A DNA stretch of 64,000 nt, taken from NCBI RefSeq assembly GCF_947488945.1, contig NZ_CANLBS010000001.1, forward strand, positions 372,001 through 436,000, in the 5' to 3' direction. Position numbers and translations under genes: made by a program. The DNA comes from an uncultured Streptomyces sp. (GTDB taxonomy: Bacteria > Actinomycetota > Actinomycetes > Streptomycetales > Streptomycetaceae). Shown one piece after another: positions 34,915 through 44,555 of the stretch. Every line of letters starts with the position of its first letter. The first letter of the stretch is position 1. Under the pieces are notes generated by a model. That model saw nothing but the letters and a program-made list of their open reading frames with translations, ran no database searches and was not told where the DNA came from.

Positions 34915-36213
34915 ATGAAGATACGTGTGCAGCGCCCCCGCCTGCTGGCCGGTGGCGTGACGCTGGTGCTGGCCCTGACGCTGTCGGCCTGCGGAGACGG
35001 CGAGGGCGCGTCGGGCGGCGACGAGATCCATGTCCTGGTCTACGGCGACGCCACCAACAAGGTGGAGAAGAAGCTGGTCGACTCGTTCAACAAGACGTCC
35101 GACGTGAAGGTGGTGCTGGACACCATCCCCGGCGCCGACTACCAGCAGAAGCTGCAGACGATCATCAGCACCCCGCAGGCCCCGGACGTCTTCTTCAACT
35201 GGGGCGGCGGCTCGATCCAGCCGTACGTGAAGGCCGGACTGCTGATGCCGCTCGACGACTTCATCGCGAAGGACCCGGGGCTGAAGGACAACTTCCTGCC
35301 GTCCGTGTTCAACACGGCGGTGGTCGACGGGGCCTCGTACGGCGTGCCGATGCGCGGCACCCAGCCGGTCCTGCTGTTCCACAACAAGCAGGTCCTGCGG
35401 GACGCCGGGCTGGAGGCGCCGAAGACCTGGGACGACCTGCTCGCCGCGGTGAAGACGCTGAAGGGCAAGGGCGTCACCCCGATCGCGCTCGGCGGCGGCG
35501 ACAAGTGGACCACGATGATGTGGTTCGAGTACCTCTACGACCGGGTCGCCGGTCCTGAGCTGTTCCAGAAGGCGCTCGACGGCGACAAGGCCGCCTGGGA
35601 GAGCGCGGACAGCAAGAAGGCGCTGTCGATGATCCGGGAGCTGGTCGGGGCGGGCGCCTTCGGAACCAACTTCGACTCGGTGAAGTTCACCGACGGTGGT
35701 TCTCCCGCCCTGCTGTCGAGCGGGAAGGCCGCGTTCGAGCTGATGGGTTCGTGGGCGTACGCCACGCAGCAGGACGCGGACAAGGAGTTCGCGGAGAAGA
35801 ACCTCGGGTACTCCGCCTTCCCGGCGATCGCGGGCGGCAAGGGCGACGCGGCCAACCTGGTCGGCAACACCAACAACTTCTACTCGGTGCTGAAGAAGAC
35901 CAAGCACCCCGAGGAGGTGGCCGCCTTCCTGAAGCTCATGTACTCGGACCAGTTCGTCGAGGAGCAGCTCGCGGTGGGCAACCTGCCGACCACGGTCAAC
36001 ACGGAGAAGTTCCTGCCCGGTTCGGCCAACCCGGAGTACTCGGCGTACCAGTTCGACCTGGTGAAGAACGCCCCGTCGTTCCAGGTGTCGTGGGACCAGG
36101 CCTATCCGCCGGCGGCGATCACGCCGATCCACACGGCGGTGCAGCAGTTCTTCAGCGGCCAGATCGACGAGGGCGGCTTCATCCAGGCCATGCAGGCCCT
36201 CCCGACGGTCTGA
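34915..36213 (+). CDS. bxlE: Xylobiose-type ABC transporter, sugar-binding lipoprotein
   Basis: This 432-residue family 1 solute-binding protein has a lipobox LTLSACGDG, so it is tethered outside the membrane. Substrate-binding features: VFFNWGGGSIQPYVKAG, GVPMRGTQPVLLFHNKQVL, and the C-terminal AVQQFFSGQIDEGGFIQAMQ. It captures an oligosaccharide, predicted to be xylobiose from the adjacent GH3 beta-xylosidase. First gene of bxlEFGA; GAGAGGG precedes the ATG. Confidence 0.92.
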   Translation: MKIRVQRPRLLAGGVTLVLALTLSACGDGEGASGGDEIHVLVYGDATNKVEKKLVDSFNKTSDVKVVLDTIPGADYQQKLQTIISTPQAPDVFFNWGGGSIQPYVKAGLLMPLDDFIAKDPGLKDNFLPSVFNTAVVDGASYGVPMRGTQPVLLFHNKQVLRDAGLEAPKTWDDLLAAVKTLKGKGVTPIALGGGDKWTTMMWFEYLYDRVAGPELFQKALDGDKAAWESADSKKALSMIRELVGAGAFGTNFDSVKFTDGGSPALLSSGKAAFELMGSWAYATQQDADKEFAEKNLGYSAFPAIAGGKGDAANLVGNTNNFYSVLKKTKHPEEVAAFLKLMYSDQFVEEQLAVGNLPTTVNTEKFLPGSANPEYSAYQFDLVKNAPSFQVSWDQAYPPAAITPIHTAVQQFFSGQIDEGGFIQAMQALPTV

Positions 36214-36219
36214 TCCCCG

Positions 36220-37176
36220 ATGAGGACGACAACCGTGCGGGCGGTGCGCCCGGTCGCCGCGCCCGCCGGCAAGAGTGAACGGCCCGGCCACTCCCCCGCG
36301 CTGCGGGTGGGGCGGCCGGGGTTCGGCTGGGCGGTCCCGGCGACGGTGTTCTTCGTGCTGTTCGCGGTGGTGCCGCTGATCATGGTGGCGGTGCTCTCGT
36401 TCACCAGCTGGAACGGTCTGGGCTCGCCGGTGTTCGTGGGTACGGACAACTGGTCGCGGGTGTTCGCCGATCCGGTGATGGTCAAGAGCATCTGGCTGAG
36501 CCTGCTGATGACGGCGCTGGGTGTGGCGATCCAGACGCCGCTGAGCATCCTGCTGGGGGTGTGGGCCGCGGGTCAGCAGCGCAACAGGGCGGTGCTGTCG
36601 GCGATCTACTTCCTGCCGCTGCTGCTGTCGTCGACCGCGGTGTCGGTGCTGTGGCGGGCGCTGCTGGACCCGAACTTCGGGATGCCGGCGCGGGCGGAGT
36701 GGCTGTTCGGCGACGGCAACCTGTTCGGTGGGCAGGCGACCGCGATCGGGGTGCTGGCGTTCGTGTCGACGTGGCAGTTCACCCCGTTCCACACCCTGAT
36801 CTACCAGGGTGCGGCGCGGGCGGTGCCGCCGGTGCTGTACCAGGCGGCGGAGGTCGACGGGGCGGGCCGCTACCGGCAGTTCTTCCACGTCACGCTGCCG
36901 CAGTTGCGGAACTCGATCGTCACCTCGTCGGTGCTGATGGTGGTGGGCGGGCTCACCACGTTCGAGACGGTGCTGATCCTGACGCAGGGCGGTCCGGGCA
37001 CCGACACCACGATCACCGCCTTCCACATGTACCAGAAGGCGTTCAAGGGCTTCGACTTCGGCGCGGGATCGGTGATCGCGCTGGTGCTGGTGGCCGCGGC
37101 GACGCTGATCTCGCTGGTGATGGTCCGGCTGTCCGGGTACGACAAGATGCGCGGTTCCACGGAGGGCCTTTCATGA
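36220..37176 (+). CDS. bxlF: Sugar ABC transporter permease
   Basis: This 318-residue MalF-type permease has six membrane segments and the EAA loop (YQAAEVDGAGRYRQFFHVTLPQLRNSI) that contacts the ATPase. It starts 6 bases after bxlE and overlaps bxlG by ATGA. No ATPase gene is in the operon; such Streptomyces systems commonly share the multi-use ATPase MsiK encoded elsewhere. Confidence 0.92.
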   Translation: MRTTTVRAVRPVAAPAGKSERPGHSPALRVGRPGFGWAVPATVFFVLFAVVPLIMVAVLSFTSWNGLGSPVFVGTDNWSRVFADPVMVKSIWLSLLMTALGVAIQTPLSILLGVWAAGQQRNRAVLSAIYFLPLLLSSTAVSVLWRALLDPNFGMPARAEWLFGDGNLFGGQATAIGVLAFVSTWQFTPFHTLIYQGAARAVPPVLYQAAEVDGAGRYRQFFHVTLPQLRNSIVTSSVLMVVGGLTTFETVLILTQGGPGTDTTITAFHMYQKAFKGFDFGAGSVIALVLVAAATLISLVMVRLSGYDKMRGSTEGLS

Positions 37177-37991
37177 AGCGACGCCCCCATTACCTGGCCG
37201 GTGCGGGGTCGCTGGTGTGGCTCCTGGTCGTCGGCCTGCCCTTGTACGTGATGCTCGCGGCGACGTTCCAGTCGCGGTCGGCGTACGCGAAGAACGGTCC
37301 GCTGTCGTTCCCCGACAGCTTCACCTTCGACAACTACGCGCGGGCGTTCGACACCGGGTTCGGCCGGTACTTCCTGCACACGCTGGTGGTGACCCTGTGC
37401 GTGGTCGGCATCGTGCTGCTGCTGGTGCCGCCGCTGGCGTTCGCGATCGTGCGCAGCCGCTCGCGGATCACGACGGGCGTCTTCCGGCTGTTCCTGCTGG
37501 GGCTGGCGATCCCGGCCCAGGCGGTGATCGTGCCGATGTTCTACCTGATCAGCGAGGCGGGGCTGTACGACAACCTGCTCGGGGTGGTGCTGCCGACGGC
37601 GGCGTTCTGCCTGCCGATCTCGGCGCTGATCCTCAGCGGCACCATGCGCGACATCGCGCCGGAGCTGTACGAGGCGATGGCGATCGACGGGGCGCGGCCC
37701 CGGGAGATCTTCTTCCGGCTGGTCCTGCCGCTGTCGCGCGGCGGGCTGTCGACGATCGTCGTCTTCTCCGCGCTCCAGGCGTGGAACGGCTTCCTCTTCC
37801 CGCTGGTGCTGACCCAGTCGGACTCGACCAAGCTGATCACGCTGGGTCTGTACGACTTCCAAACGGCTCACGGCATCGACATCCCGGGGCTGCTCGCCGC
37901 GGTGGTGCTGTCGATGCTGCCCGTCCTGCTCGTGTACCTGTTCGCCCGGCGTGCCCTGGTCCAGGGCCTCATGGGCGCCGGAGGAAAGTGA
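37173..37991 (+). CDS. bxlG: Sugar ABC transporter permease
   Basis: This 272-residue MalG-type permease has an EAA motif YEAMAIDGARPREIFFRLVLPLSRGGL and six hydrophobic segments. It forms the channel with BxlF. The ATG overlaps the bxlF stop, and its own TGA overlaps a GTG start of bxlA, so all four genes are tightly coupled. Confidence 0.92.
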   Translation: MKRRPHYLAGAGSLVWLLVVGLPLYVMLAATFQSRSAYAKNGPLSFPDSFTFDNYARAFDTGFGRYFLHTLVVTLCVVGIVLLLVPPLAFAIVRSRSRITTGVFRLFLLGLAIPAQAVIVPMFYLISEAGLYDNLLGVVLPTAAFCLPISALILSGTMRDIAPELYEAMAIDGARPREIFFRLVLPLSRGGLSTIVVFSALQAWNGFLFPLVLTQSDSTKLITLGLYDFQTAHGIDIPGLLAAVVLSMLPVLLVYLFARRALVQGLMGAGGK

Positions 37992-40390
37992 TCCCCACCG
38001 TGGCAGTTGAGACCAGTCCGACCACCCCCGCCGGCGTGGATCCCGTGTGGAACGATCCCGGCGTCCCCACCGGAGTGCGGGTGCGGGCACTGATGGACGC
38101 GATGACCGTCGAGGAGAAAGTGGCGCAGCTCTACGGCGTGTGGGTCGGCGCGTCGGACGAGGGCGGCGAAGTCGCCCCGCACCAGCACGAGATGGAGGAG
38201 CCGGTCGATCTCGGCGCGCTTCTGCCCCACGGGCTGGGGCAGTTGACGCGTCCGTTCGGCACGGCGCCGGTCGATCCCGCACTCGGCGCGCTGTCGCTGG
38301 CGCGTACCCAGCAACGCGTCGTCGCGGCGTCCCGGTTCGGGATTCCGGCGGTGGCGCACGAGGAGTGCCTGGCCGGATTCGCGGCCTGGCGGGCCACCGC
38401 CTATCCGGTGCCGTTGTCGTGGGGCGCGACGTTCGACCCGGCGCTGGTGGAGCGGATGGCGGCGGCGATCGGGGCGGACATGCGGTCCGTCGGCGTCCAC
38501 CAGGGCCTGGCGCCGGTCCTCGACGTGGTGCGCGATGCCAGGTGGGGGCGGGTCGAGGAGACCATCGGCGAGGACCCGTACCTGGTGGGGACCGTGGCGA
38601 CCGCGTACGTGCGGGGGCTGGAGTCGGCGGGGATCGTGGCGACGCTGAAGCACTTCGCCGGGTATTCGGCGTCGCGGGCGGGCCGGAATCTCGCCCCGGT
38701 CGGGATGGGTCCGCGGGAGCGGGCCGACGTGATGCTGGTGCCGTTCGAGATGGCGGTGCGGGAGGGCGGGCCCCGGTCGGTGATGCACGCGTACACCGAC
38801 ACCGACGGCGTCCCGTCGGCCGCCGACGAGGGGCTGCTGACCGGGCTGCTGCGGGAGACCTGGGGGTTCTCCGGGACGGTCGTGGCGGACTACTTCGGCA
38901 TCGCGTTCCTGAAGACCCTGCACGGGGTGGCCGGGGACTGGGCGGACGCCGCGGGGGCGGCGCTGCGGGCGGGCGTGGACGTGGAGCTGCCGACGGTGAA
39001 GACGTTCGGGGCGCCGCTGCTGGAGGCGATCGCCGACGGGCGGGTACCGGAGGCGGTGGTGGACCGGGCGGTGTGCCGCGTCCTCACCCAGAAGGCGGAA
39101 CTCGGGCTGCTCGACGCGGACTGGAGCCCGCTCCCGCCGGCCCTGGACGGCGCGGCGGTCGCGGACGACGGGCTGCCGGACGATCCGGAGGCGTTGCGCG
39201 GCACCGTCGGGCTGGACGGGCCGGAGCGGCGGACGCTGGCGCGGGAGGTCGCGGAGCGGGCGGTGGTGCTGCTGTCCAACGACGGGACGCTGCCGTTGGA
39301 CCGTCCGCGCCGGATCGCCCTGGTGGGTCCGAACGGCGACGAGCCGACGGCCGTGCTGGGCTGCTACTCCTTCCCCGTGCACGTCGGGTCCGCCCACCCG
39401 GAGGTGGACGCGGGCATCGAACTGCCCACACTGCGGGAGGCGTTGACCCGCGAGTTCCCCGGCGCGGAGATCGTGGCCGTGCGGGGTGCGGAGGTCGACG
39501 GCGAGGACCGGTCCGGTTTCGCGGAAGCGGTCCGGGCAGCGGCGGACGCCGATGTGGTGATCGCGGCGCTCGGCGACCGCGCCGGGCTGTTCGGGCGCGG
39601 CACGAGCGGAGAGGGGTGCGACGCCGAGTCGCTGGCCCTGCCGGGGGTGCAGCAGGGGCTGCTGGACGCGCTGCTGGACAGCGGTACGCCGGTGGTCGCG
39701 GTGCTGCTGGCCGGGCGGCCGTACACGCTGGGTCGGGCGGTGGAGGAGGCGGCGGCGGTCGTGCAGGCGTTCTTCCCCGGCGAGGAGGGCACGGGGGCGG
39801 TGGCCGGGGTGCTGGCCGGCCGGATCGAGCCGTCGGGCCGGCTGCCGGTGAGCGTGCCGCGCGGGTCCGGGTCCCAGCCGTCGACGTATCTCGCGGCGCG
39901 GCTGGGCGGCCCTACCGGGGTGTCCAGTGTCGATCCGACGCCGGCGTACGCCTTCGGCCACGGTCTGTCGTACACCTCGTTCGCCTGGGACGACCTCGTC
40001 GTGGAAGCCGACGAGTCGGGCACGGACGGTGAGTTGAGCCTGGCGTTCTCGGTGCGCAACACGGGCGGACGGGTCGGCACGGAGGTGGTGCAGGTCTATC
40101 TGTGCGACCCGGTGGCCTCGGTGGTGCAGCCGGTGCGGCGGCTCGTCGGCCATGCCCGGGTGGAGCTGGCGGCGGGCGCCTCGGCCCGCGTGTCGGTGAC
40201 GGTCCCGGCGGACCTGGCGTCGTTCACCGGGGTGGACGGACGGCGCGTGGTGGAGCCCGGCGAGCTGGTGCTGGAGCTGTCGGCGTCCAGCGCCGATCCC
40301 CGGCTGACGGCACCGGTCCGGCTGACGGGAACACCCCGGCACGTGGACCACACCCGGCGGCTGCACCCGGAGATCCGGGTGACGCGGTAG
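37988..40390 (+). CDS. bxlA: GH3 beta-xylosidase (BxlA-like)
   Basis: This 800-residue glycoside hydrolase family 3 enzyme has no signal peptide and should act in the cytoplasm on imported xylobiose. The nucleophile is Asp301 in GTVVADYFG; the probable acid/base is Glu542 in GTSGEGCDAESL. A C-terminal fibronectin-like domain follows (FSVRNTGGRVGTEVVQVYL). KVAQLYGVWVGA and APHQ near the N-terminus match the BxlA group as I remember it. The start is uncertain: GTG at 37988 overlaps the bxlG stop (GGAGG 3 bases away); GTG at 38000 is an alternative. Confidence 0.92.
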   Translation: MIPTVAVETSPTTPAGVDPVWNDPGVPTGVRVRALMDAMTVEEKVAQLYGVWVGASDEGGEVAPHQHEMEEPVDLGALLPHGLGQLTRPFGTAPVDPALGALSLARTQQRVVAASRFGIPAVAHEECLAGFAAWRATAYPVPLSWGATFDPALVERMAAAIGADMRSVGVHQGLAPVLDVVRDARWGRVEETIGEDPYLVGTVATAYVRGLESAGIVATLKHFAGYSASRAGRNLAPVGMGPRERADVMLVPFEMAVREGGPRSVMHAYTDTDGVPSAADEGLLTGLLRETWGFSGTVVADYFGIAFLKTLHGVAGDWADAAGAALRAGVDVELPTVKTFGAPLLEAIADGRVPEAVVDRAVCRVLTQKAELGLLDADWSPLPPALDGAAVADDGLPDDPEALRGTVGLDGPERRTLAREVAERAVVLLSNDGTLPLDRPRRIALVGPNGDEPTAVLGCYSFPVHVGSAHPEVDAGIELPTLREALTREFPGAEIVAVRGAEVDGEDRSGFAEAVRAAADADVVIAALGDRAGLFGRGTSGEGCDAESLALPGVQQGLLDALLDSGTPVVAVLLAGRPYTLGRAVEEAAAVVQAFFPGEEGTGAVAGVLAGRIEPSGRLPVSVPRGSGSQPSTYLAARLGGPTGVSSVDPTPAYAFGHGLSYTSFAWDDLVVEADESGTDGELSLAFSVRNTGGRVGTEVVQVYLCDPVASVVQPVRRLVGHARVELAAGASARVSVTVPADLASFTGVDGRRVVEPGELVLELSASSADPRLTAPVRLTGTPRHVDHTRRLHPEIRVTR

Positions 40391-40395
40391 CCGAC

Positions 40396-40435
40396 GGCGG
40401 CAGGGTCACCGGGCCCTCCCGGCGACCCCGCCGCC
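40396..40435 (+). terminator. Imperfect hairpin after bxlA
   Basis: GGCGGCAGGGTCACCGGG (40396-40413) pairs with CCCGGCGACCCCGCCGCC (40418-40435) with two single mismatches and a 4-base loop, 5 bases after the bxlA stop. It likely ends the operon. Confidence 0.7.
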
Positions 40436-40474
40436 GCCACGGACCACAAACGGTCGCTATGCGCCGTTTCGCCC

Positions 40475-40480
40475 TAGTCT
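40475..40480 (+). promoter_or_regulatory. -10 element of a leaderless promoter
   Basis: TAGTCT ends 6 bases before the ATG at 40487 and no Shine-Dalgarno is present. That spacing puts transcription start at or next to the start codon, the usual signature of leaderless mRNAs in Streptomyces. The -35 (about CGGTCG at 40451) is weak. Confidence 0.45.
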
Positions 40481-40486
40481 CGTTCC

Positions 40487-41395
40487 ATGACCTCTTCGGC
40501 CCCGCGCATCCTGGACCTCGACCGTGAGCAGCTCGCCGCCCTCCGGGGTCGTGAGCTCACCGCCGCCGTGGCGGCCGCCGAAGGGCGGACCGTGGTCGGG
40601 GAGGTGTTCGCGGAGCGGGCCGCCCTGTCGGCGTATCCCGGCGCGGGGGGTGTGCACAACGCCGAGGTGGTGGCGGCGTTCGGAGCGGACATCATCGTGC
40701 TGAACATGATCGAGCGGGCCTGGGACGGGGAGCGGCTGACCCTGCCGGGGCTCGGGGTGTTCACGTCGATCGCCGACCTGGCGGCGGTCCTCGGGCGGCC
40801 GGTCGGGGTCAATCTGGAGCCCGGCGACGTGCCGGAGGTGCGGCGGGCGGAGCCCGAGTACGCCGGACGGCTGATCGACATGGGAGCGGCGATGCTCTGC
40901 CTCACCGCCAATCCGGGCACCGGCGGCTCCTACGAAGGGCTGGCGCGGGTCACCGAAGAGCTGCGGCGCGGACTCGGTGACGACGTCGCGCTGTGGACCG
41001 GCAAGATGCACCACGCGGGCCACCCGGAGCGGATCACGGTGGGCCGGCTGACGGCGCTGGTGGACGCGGGGGCGGACGGGGTCGTGCTGCCGCTGCCCGG
41101 GACCCTGCCGGGGGTGACCCGGGAGCTGGCGGCCGAGGCGGTGGCGGCGGTGCAGGACGCGGGGGCCGTGGTGATGGGGGCCATCGGCACCAGCCAGGAG
41201 GGGGCCCACGCGAACGTGGTGCCGCAACTGGCGCTGACCGCCAAGGAGATCGGGGTGGACGCCCATCACTTCGGGGACTCGTTCATCCCGGGGATGTGCG
41301 ATCCGGAACTGCTGTACGCGTACTCGGTGGCGATCCGGGGCCGCCGTCACACCTGGAACCGCATGGCGCTCGGCGGCCGGGGCCGCCGCGCCTGA
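40487..41395 (+). CDS. Predicted TIM-barrel protein of unknown function (DUF7916-like)
   Basis: The 302-residue cytoplasmic protein has alternating beta-alpha segments and conserved-looking motifs (GADIIVLNMIERAWDG, VGVNLEPGD, LWTGKMHHAGHPERITV, GAIGTSQEGAH, DAHHFGDSFIPGM) expected of a TIM barrel. Some databases name relatives as phosphonomutase- or hydrolase-like, without proof. Its closeness to PTS and sugar genes hints at carbohydrate metabolism. It may be translated from a leaderless mRNA. Confidence 0.8.
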   Translation: MTSSAPRILDLDREQLAALRGRELTAAVAAAEGRTVVGEVFAERAALSAYPGAGGVHNAEVVAAFGADIIVLNMIERAWDGERLTLPGLGVFTSIADLAAVLGRPVGVNLEPGDVPEVRRAEPEYAGRLIDMGAAMLCLTANPGTGGSYEGLARVTEELRRGLGDDVALWTGKMHHAGHPERITVGRLTALVDAGADGVVLPLPGTLPGVTRELAAEAVAAVQDAGAVVMGAIGTSQEGAHANVVPQLALTAKEIGVDAHHFGDSFIPGMCDPELLYAYSVAIRGRRHTWNRMALGGRGRRA

Positions 41396-41410
41396 CCCGC
41401 GGGCGGTGCC

Positions 41411-41429
41411 CCCGCCCGGTCCGGGCGGG
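41411..41429. terminator. Short GC hairpin between converging genes
   Basis: CCCGCCC (41411-41417) and GGGCGGG (41423-41429) with a 5-base loop lie between the TIM-barrel gene (+) and the MBL hydrolase gene (-). Confidence 0.5.
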
Positions 41430-41441
41430 CCCGCCGGGGCG

Positions 41442-42194
41442 TCAGATCTCGTACACCGCGCCGGGGACGGCGAGTTCGACCGGTCCGTCGTAGACCTCGC
41501 GGGCGTCCAGGACGTTGCGCTCGGCGTCGGTCCACGGCGGGATGTGGGTGAGGACCAGCCGTCCGGCCTTGGCGCGGGCGGCGCACTCGCCGGCTTCGCG
41601 CCCGTTGAGGTGCAGGTCGGGGATGTCCTCGCGGCCGTGGACGAACGATGCTTCGCAGAGGAACAGGTCGGAGCCCTCGGCGAGTTCGTCCAGCGCCTCG
41701 CAGACCCCGGTGTCGCCCGAGTACGTCAGGGCGCGCCCTTGGTGCTCGACGCGGATACCGAACGTCTCGACCGGGTGGCGCAGCTTCTCCGTGCGGACGG
41801 AGAAGGGACCGATCTCGAACGATCCCGGCTTCAGCGTGTGGAAGTCGAAGACCTCGCTCATCGCGTGCTCGGAGGGCGTGTCGGCGTGCGCGGTGGTGAG
41901 CCGCTGCTCGGTGCCCTCGGGGCCGTACACCGGGAGGGAGGCGGGCCGGCCGCCCTCGTTCGGGTAGTAGCGCACGACGAAGTACGCGCACATGTCGATG
42001 CAGTGGTCGGCGTGCAGGTGGCTGAGGAAGATGGCGTCGAGGTCGTAGAGACCGACGTGGCGCTGCAGCTCTCCGAGGGCGCCGTTGCCCATGTCGAGGA
42101 GCAGCCGGAAGCCGTCGGCCTCTACGAGGTAGCTCGAGCATGCCGAACCCGCGGACGGGAACGAGCCGGAGCAGCCGACGACGGTGAGCTTCAT
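41442..42194 (-). CDS. MBL-fold metallohydrolase (RNase Z/phosphodiesterase-like)
   Basis: This 250-residue metallo-beta-lactamase fold protein has the metal motif SHLHADHCID (H-x-H-x-D-H), a further His in KLRHPVETFG, Asp in YSGDTG and a C-terminal His in LTHIPPW. The N-terminal VVGCSGSFPSAGSACSSYLV resembles the RNase Z and cyclic-nucleotide phosphodiesterase branch. The substrate is not deducible. ATG start at 42194; this gene is conserved near rph in Streptomyces from memory. Confidence 0.9.
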   Translation of the reverse strand: MKLTVVGCSGSFPSAGSACSSYLVEADGFRLLLDMGNGALGELQRHVGLYDLDAIFLSHLHADHCIDMCAYFVVRYYPNEGGRPASLPVYGPEGTEQRLTTAHADTPSEHAMSEVFDFHTLKPGSFEIGPFSVRTEKLRHPVETFGIRVEHQGRALTYSGDTGVCEALDELAEGSDLFLCEASFVHGREDIPDLHLNGREAGECAARAKAGRLVLTHIPPWTDAERNVLDAREVYDGPVELAVPGAVYEI

Positions 42195-42398
42195 GGAGCG
42201 TGAACCTCCGGGGCGCGGGAACGGGGAGGGTTCGATCGGTCCGTCGAGCGTAAGGCGCGAAACTCCAGGTCGCTCCTCCGTGGCCTGCCGTTGTGGGGGA
42301 ACTCACCTGTGACGTCACCGGTTCGATGGAAGGCCCCGCCCGCCGCCGGTGGGCGGGGGCCTCTCCCGGTACGGACGGGCCGCCGGTACCGTCGGGGG

Positions 42399-42902
42399 AT
42401 GGAAACGTACTGGTGGGCGGCGCTGGCCGTGCTGGTCCTGCTCGCGCTCGTGGTCTCGGTGGTGGACGGGCGGGGCCGGCTGGGACCGCGGCGCGGGAAC
42501 CGCGGGAGCGGCGCGCGGCGGCCGGGGGGATCGGTCCGGCCCCCGGGCCGGCCGGGCGGGCCGAAACCGGGCCGCAAGGGCGGGGGCGGCAAGGGGCGGC
42601 CGCCGGCGCCGGGCGAGATCTGGTGGGCCGACGTGCCCTACGAGGACGGGCCCGGCTCGAAGGACCGGCCGTGCCTGGTCCTGTCGGTGCGGGGCGGCAG
42701 CGCGGTGGTCGCCAAGATCACCAGCAAGCACCACGAGGAGCGGCCCGGCGTGATCGCGCTGCCCGCCGGGACGGTGGGCGACGCCCACGACCGGCAGAGC
42801 TACCTGGAGACGGACGAACTGCGGGACGTGGAGCTGGGCTCGTTCCGGCGCAGGGTCGGTGTGCTGGACCGCGCGGTGTGGGAGCGGGTCCGGGAGGCGT
42901 GA
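42399..42902 (+). CDS. Membrane-anchored PemK/MazF-like protein
   Basis: The 167-residue protein has one N-terminal transmembrane helix (YWWAALAVLVLLALVVSVVD) and a Gly/Arg/Pro linker to about residue 66. A PemK/MazF-type domain follows (PGEIWWADVPYEDGPGSKDRPCLVLSV, TSKHHEERPGVIAL, SYLETDELRDV). Classical MazF proteins are soluble ribonuclease toxins with an antitoxin encoded upstream; here there is none. The ATG at 42399 lacks a spaced Shine-Dalgarno and may be leaderless (TACCGT 6 bases upstream). Confidence 0.85.
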   Translation: METYWWAALAVLVLLALVVSVVDGRGRLGPRRGNRGSGARRPGGSVRPPGRPGGPKPGRKGGGGKGRPPAPGEIWWADVPYEDGPGSKDRPCLVLSVRGGSAVVAKITSKHHEERPGVIALPAGTVGDAHDRQSYLETDELRDVELGSFRRRVGVLDRAVWERVREA

Positions 42903-42911
42903 GCGCGGCGG

Positions 42912-42960
42912 CGGCTCCGGCGCCGGGGGCGTACGCGTGTACGCCCCGGTGCCGGAGCCG
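42912..42960. terminator. Long bidirectional hairpin between the MazF-like gene and cysM
   Basis: Arms of 22-23 bases (42912-42934 and 42939-42960) pair with one G-U and one bulged base around a 4-base loop. It ends both the MazF-like transcript (+) and the cysO-cysM transcript (-). Confidence 0.88.
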
Positions 42961-42969
42961 GGCGGCGGT

Positions 42970-44328
<1,359 letters not shown>

Positions 44329-44430
44329 TCAGCCGGGACAGATCGCGCTGGAGAGCCTGCACAGGTCGACGTGCAGCCGCGCGACGAGCAGCGTGCCCGG
44401 CGTCTTCTCGCTCACGTCATGGGGAACCAT
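44329..44430 (-). CDS. Cys-containing leader peptide of the cysO-cysM operon
   Basis: The 33-codon ORF starts MVPHDVSEKTPG and contains VARLHVDLCRLSSAICPG, the pattern of the putative leader peptides found before sulfur genes in Streptomyces. It has Cys codons at positions 24 and 31, near the 3' end. No Shine-Dalgarno is appropriately placed, but TACGAT lies 6 bases upstream of the ATG, so the mRNA is probably leaderless. Ribosome stalling at Cys codons when cysteine is scarce could open downstream expression, as shown for leaderless Cys-rich ORFs in Mycobacterium. Confidence 0.85.
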   Translation of the reverse strand: MVPHDVSEKTPGTLLVARLHVDLCRLSSAICPG

Positions 44431-44436
44431 GCGCTC

Positions 44437-44442
44437 ATCGTA
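44437..44442 (-). promoter_or_regulatory. -10 element of the leader-cysO-cysM promoter
   Basis: TACGAT on the minus strand is separated by six bases from the leader peptide ATG (44430), positioning transcription start at the A of ATG. The -35 region around 44461-44466 (TCGGGT) is poor, which fits a promoter needing an activator. Confidence 0.55.
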
Positions 44443-44475
44443 TCGATTCCCCCTCCGGAAACCCGAGAGCGATGT

Positions 44476-44506
44476 CACATGGTGGACGGAGACCGCTCAC
44501 CATGTG
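44476..44506. promoter_or_regulatory. Palindrome upstream of the leader promoter
   Basis: A perfect 9-bp inverted repeat, CACATGGTG (44476-44484) and CACCATGTG (44498-44506), with a 13-base spacer lies just upstream of the -35 region. Half-site centres are 22 bp apart, two helical turns. It could bind a dimeric activator or repressor of sulfur genes, or act as the mec terminator hairpin. The regulator is unknown. Confidence 0.5.
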
Positions 44507-44555
44507 GACAGCCGGGTGCGGGTGCACCCTCCCCGCCCCCGCGGGGCGACCGGGC

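Noticed and set aside
34915..37991. Complete sugar ABC importer
   Set aside because: There is no ATPase gene in the operon; a shared ATPase elsewhere (MsiK type) must be assumed, so the importer is not complete here.
37868..40366. 832-residue minus-strand open frame
   Set aside because: Antisense of the GH3 beta-xylosidase; Arg/His/Pro-rich.
42399..42902. Classical MazEF toxin-antitoxin module
   Set aside because: No antitoxin-sized gene precedes it and the protein is membrane-anchored.
44476..44506. Palindrome as a simple terminator of mec
   Set aside because: The 13-base spacer, absent T-tract and position at the leader promoter favour an operator, though termination cannot be excluded.
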